A stretch of DNA of 64,000 nt from Allomyces macrogynus ATCC 38327 (Eukaryota; Blastocladiomycota; Blastocladiomycetes; Blastocladiales; Blastocladiaceae): NCBI GenBank assembly GCA_000151295.1, contig GG745354.1:162525-226524 (forward strand), in the 5' to 3' direction. The notes beneath the pieces were generated by a model. The model was given only the letters and a program-made list of their open reading frames with translations. It was not told where the DNA came from and searched no databases. Made by a program: the position numbers and the translations under genes. Below are positions 63,701-64,000 of this stretch, piece by piece (positions within the stretch are counted from its first letter, which is position 1; the number at the start of each line of letters is the position of its first letter).

Positions 63701-64000
63701 GAACGCGGGGGCGCGCTGGCCACGTTGGCAGCACGGCGTCGACGCACCTCCCGGTCGTTTTCGAGTGCCGGTGGATCGGGGGGACTGTTTGATGTGCCCC
63801 TGGCGGATCCGCCAAGGCCGTTCAGGCGGGAGTTGGCGCGCGCGGATGTGGTGTTGGGGTTATTGGGGGAGGTCGCGAAAGTGTTTGTGAAGCGGTTGGC
63901 GAGGGCCGCGGTGGGGGTCGCGCGGAGGGAAGGGAGGGGTAGGGAGGAAGGTGGAGAGGGTGGGTGGTTGGTGCCCGCGCACGTGTATGCGGCGGTTGCG
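60774..64000 (+). CDS. YEATS2-like chromatin reader, 3' end beyond the window
   Basis: Model: 60774-61900, 61979-62672, 62735-63175, 63244-63487, 63561 to the window edge (about 980 aa so far, all phases consistent). N-terminus acidic/Ser-rich; helix LAFQVDLELFLKTKEVATIE at about 185-210; Arg/Ser-rich linker. A Cys/His module (VFVKIVCPDCGKCRFPNTLG...INHARMAH, about 374-400) is as in YEATS2. The YEATS domain at about 495-625 has SHQWMVYVDTPQWAG, VRVRFHLHPSFAPNH and the acyl-lysine-reading loop RYGWGEFPLRVQLFF. Pro/Arg-rich spacer; WLRAQAVHAQLRARLAAIP and a zinc knuckle-like CPRCGGAHGGARGEC; then VEDLEVWRVPIPLYD and a helical stretch (LLGEVAKVFVKRLARAAV ... VPAHVYAAV) resembling the C-terminal histone fold of YEATS2. 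In animals YEATS2 is an ATAC acetyltransferase subunit that binds NC2-beta. It is not found in yeast, as far as I know. Confidence 0.88.

Overview
Eukaryotic, fungal-type nuclear DNA: GC-rich single-copy genes on both strands, mostly short (57-110 nt) introns with GT..AG ends, and fungal core genes (DBP2, HIS3, asparagine synthetase, sphingolipid C9-methyltransferase, NHX exchanger). A SAM-kinesin-13 of the KIF24 type, a class C-like receptor with a bacterial-type solute-binding ectodomain, a CHASE histidine kinase and a YEATS2-like protein point to an early-diverging zoosporic fungus. Blastocladiomycota (Allomyces or Catenaria relatives) is my best guess. It is an inference, not something the sequence proves.

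Layout. 0-10 kb: 3'-truncated Ala/His-rich gene (-), ArfGAP (-), omega-type GST (-), DBP2 RNA helicase (-) with an 811-nt intron, polyubiquitin (+), a small PY-motif Cys-rich protein (+). 10-22 kb: ankyrin-DIL protein (+), GRDP/DUF1399 protein with a Cys-repeat tail (-), asparagine synthetase (-). 22-34 kb: SAM-kinesin-13 (-), S-formylglutathione hydrolase (+), sphingolipid C9-methyltransferase (-), Na+/H+ exchanger (+). 34-46 kb: solute-binding/7TM/PH receptor (+), choline-phosphate cytidylyltransferase (-), CHASE-PAS histidine-kinase-like receptor (+). 46-55 kb: three tandem Kelch-ectodomain membrane proteins (+). 55-64 kb: XPD/Rad3 helicase with apparent frame breaks (+), HIS3 (-), YEATS2-like chromatin reader running off the right edge (+).

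Gene models were assembled by hand by joining exons so that protein-family motifs and intron phases agree. All complete multi-exon models except XPD sum to a multiple of three. The genes do not form one pathway. Two membrane sensors (34.7-46.1 kb) flank the phosphatidylcholine enzyme CCT, and the Kelch genes form a recent tandem family with shared upstream DNA. I saw no rRNA, tRNA, CRISPR array or recognisable transposon.
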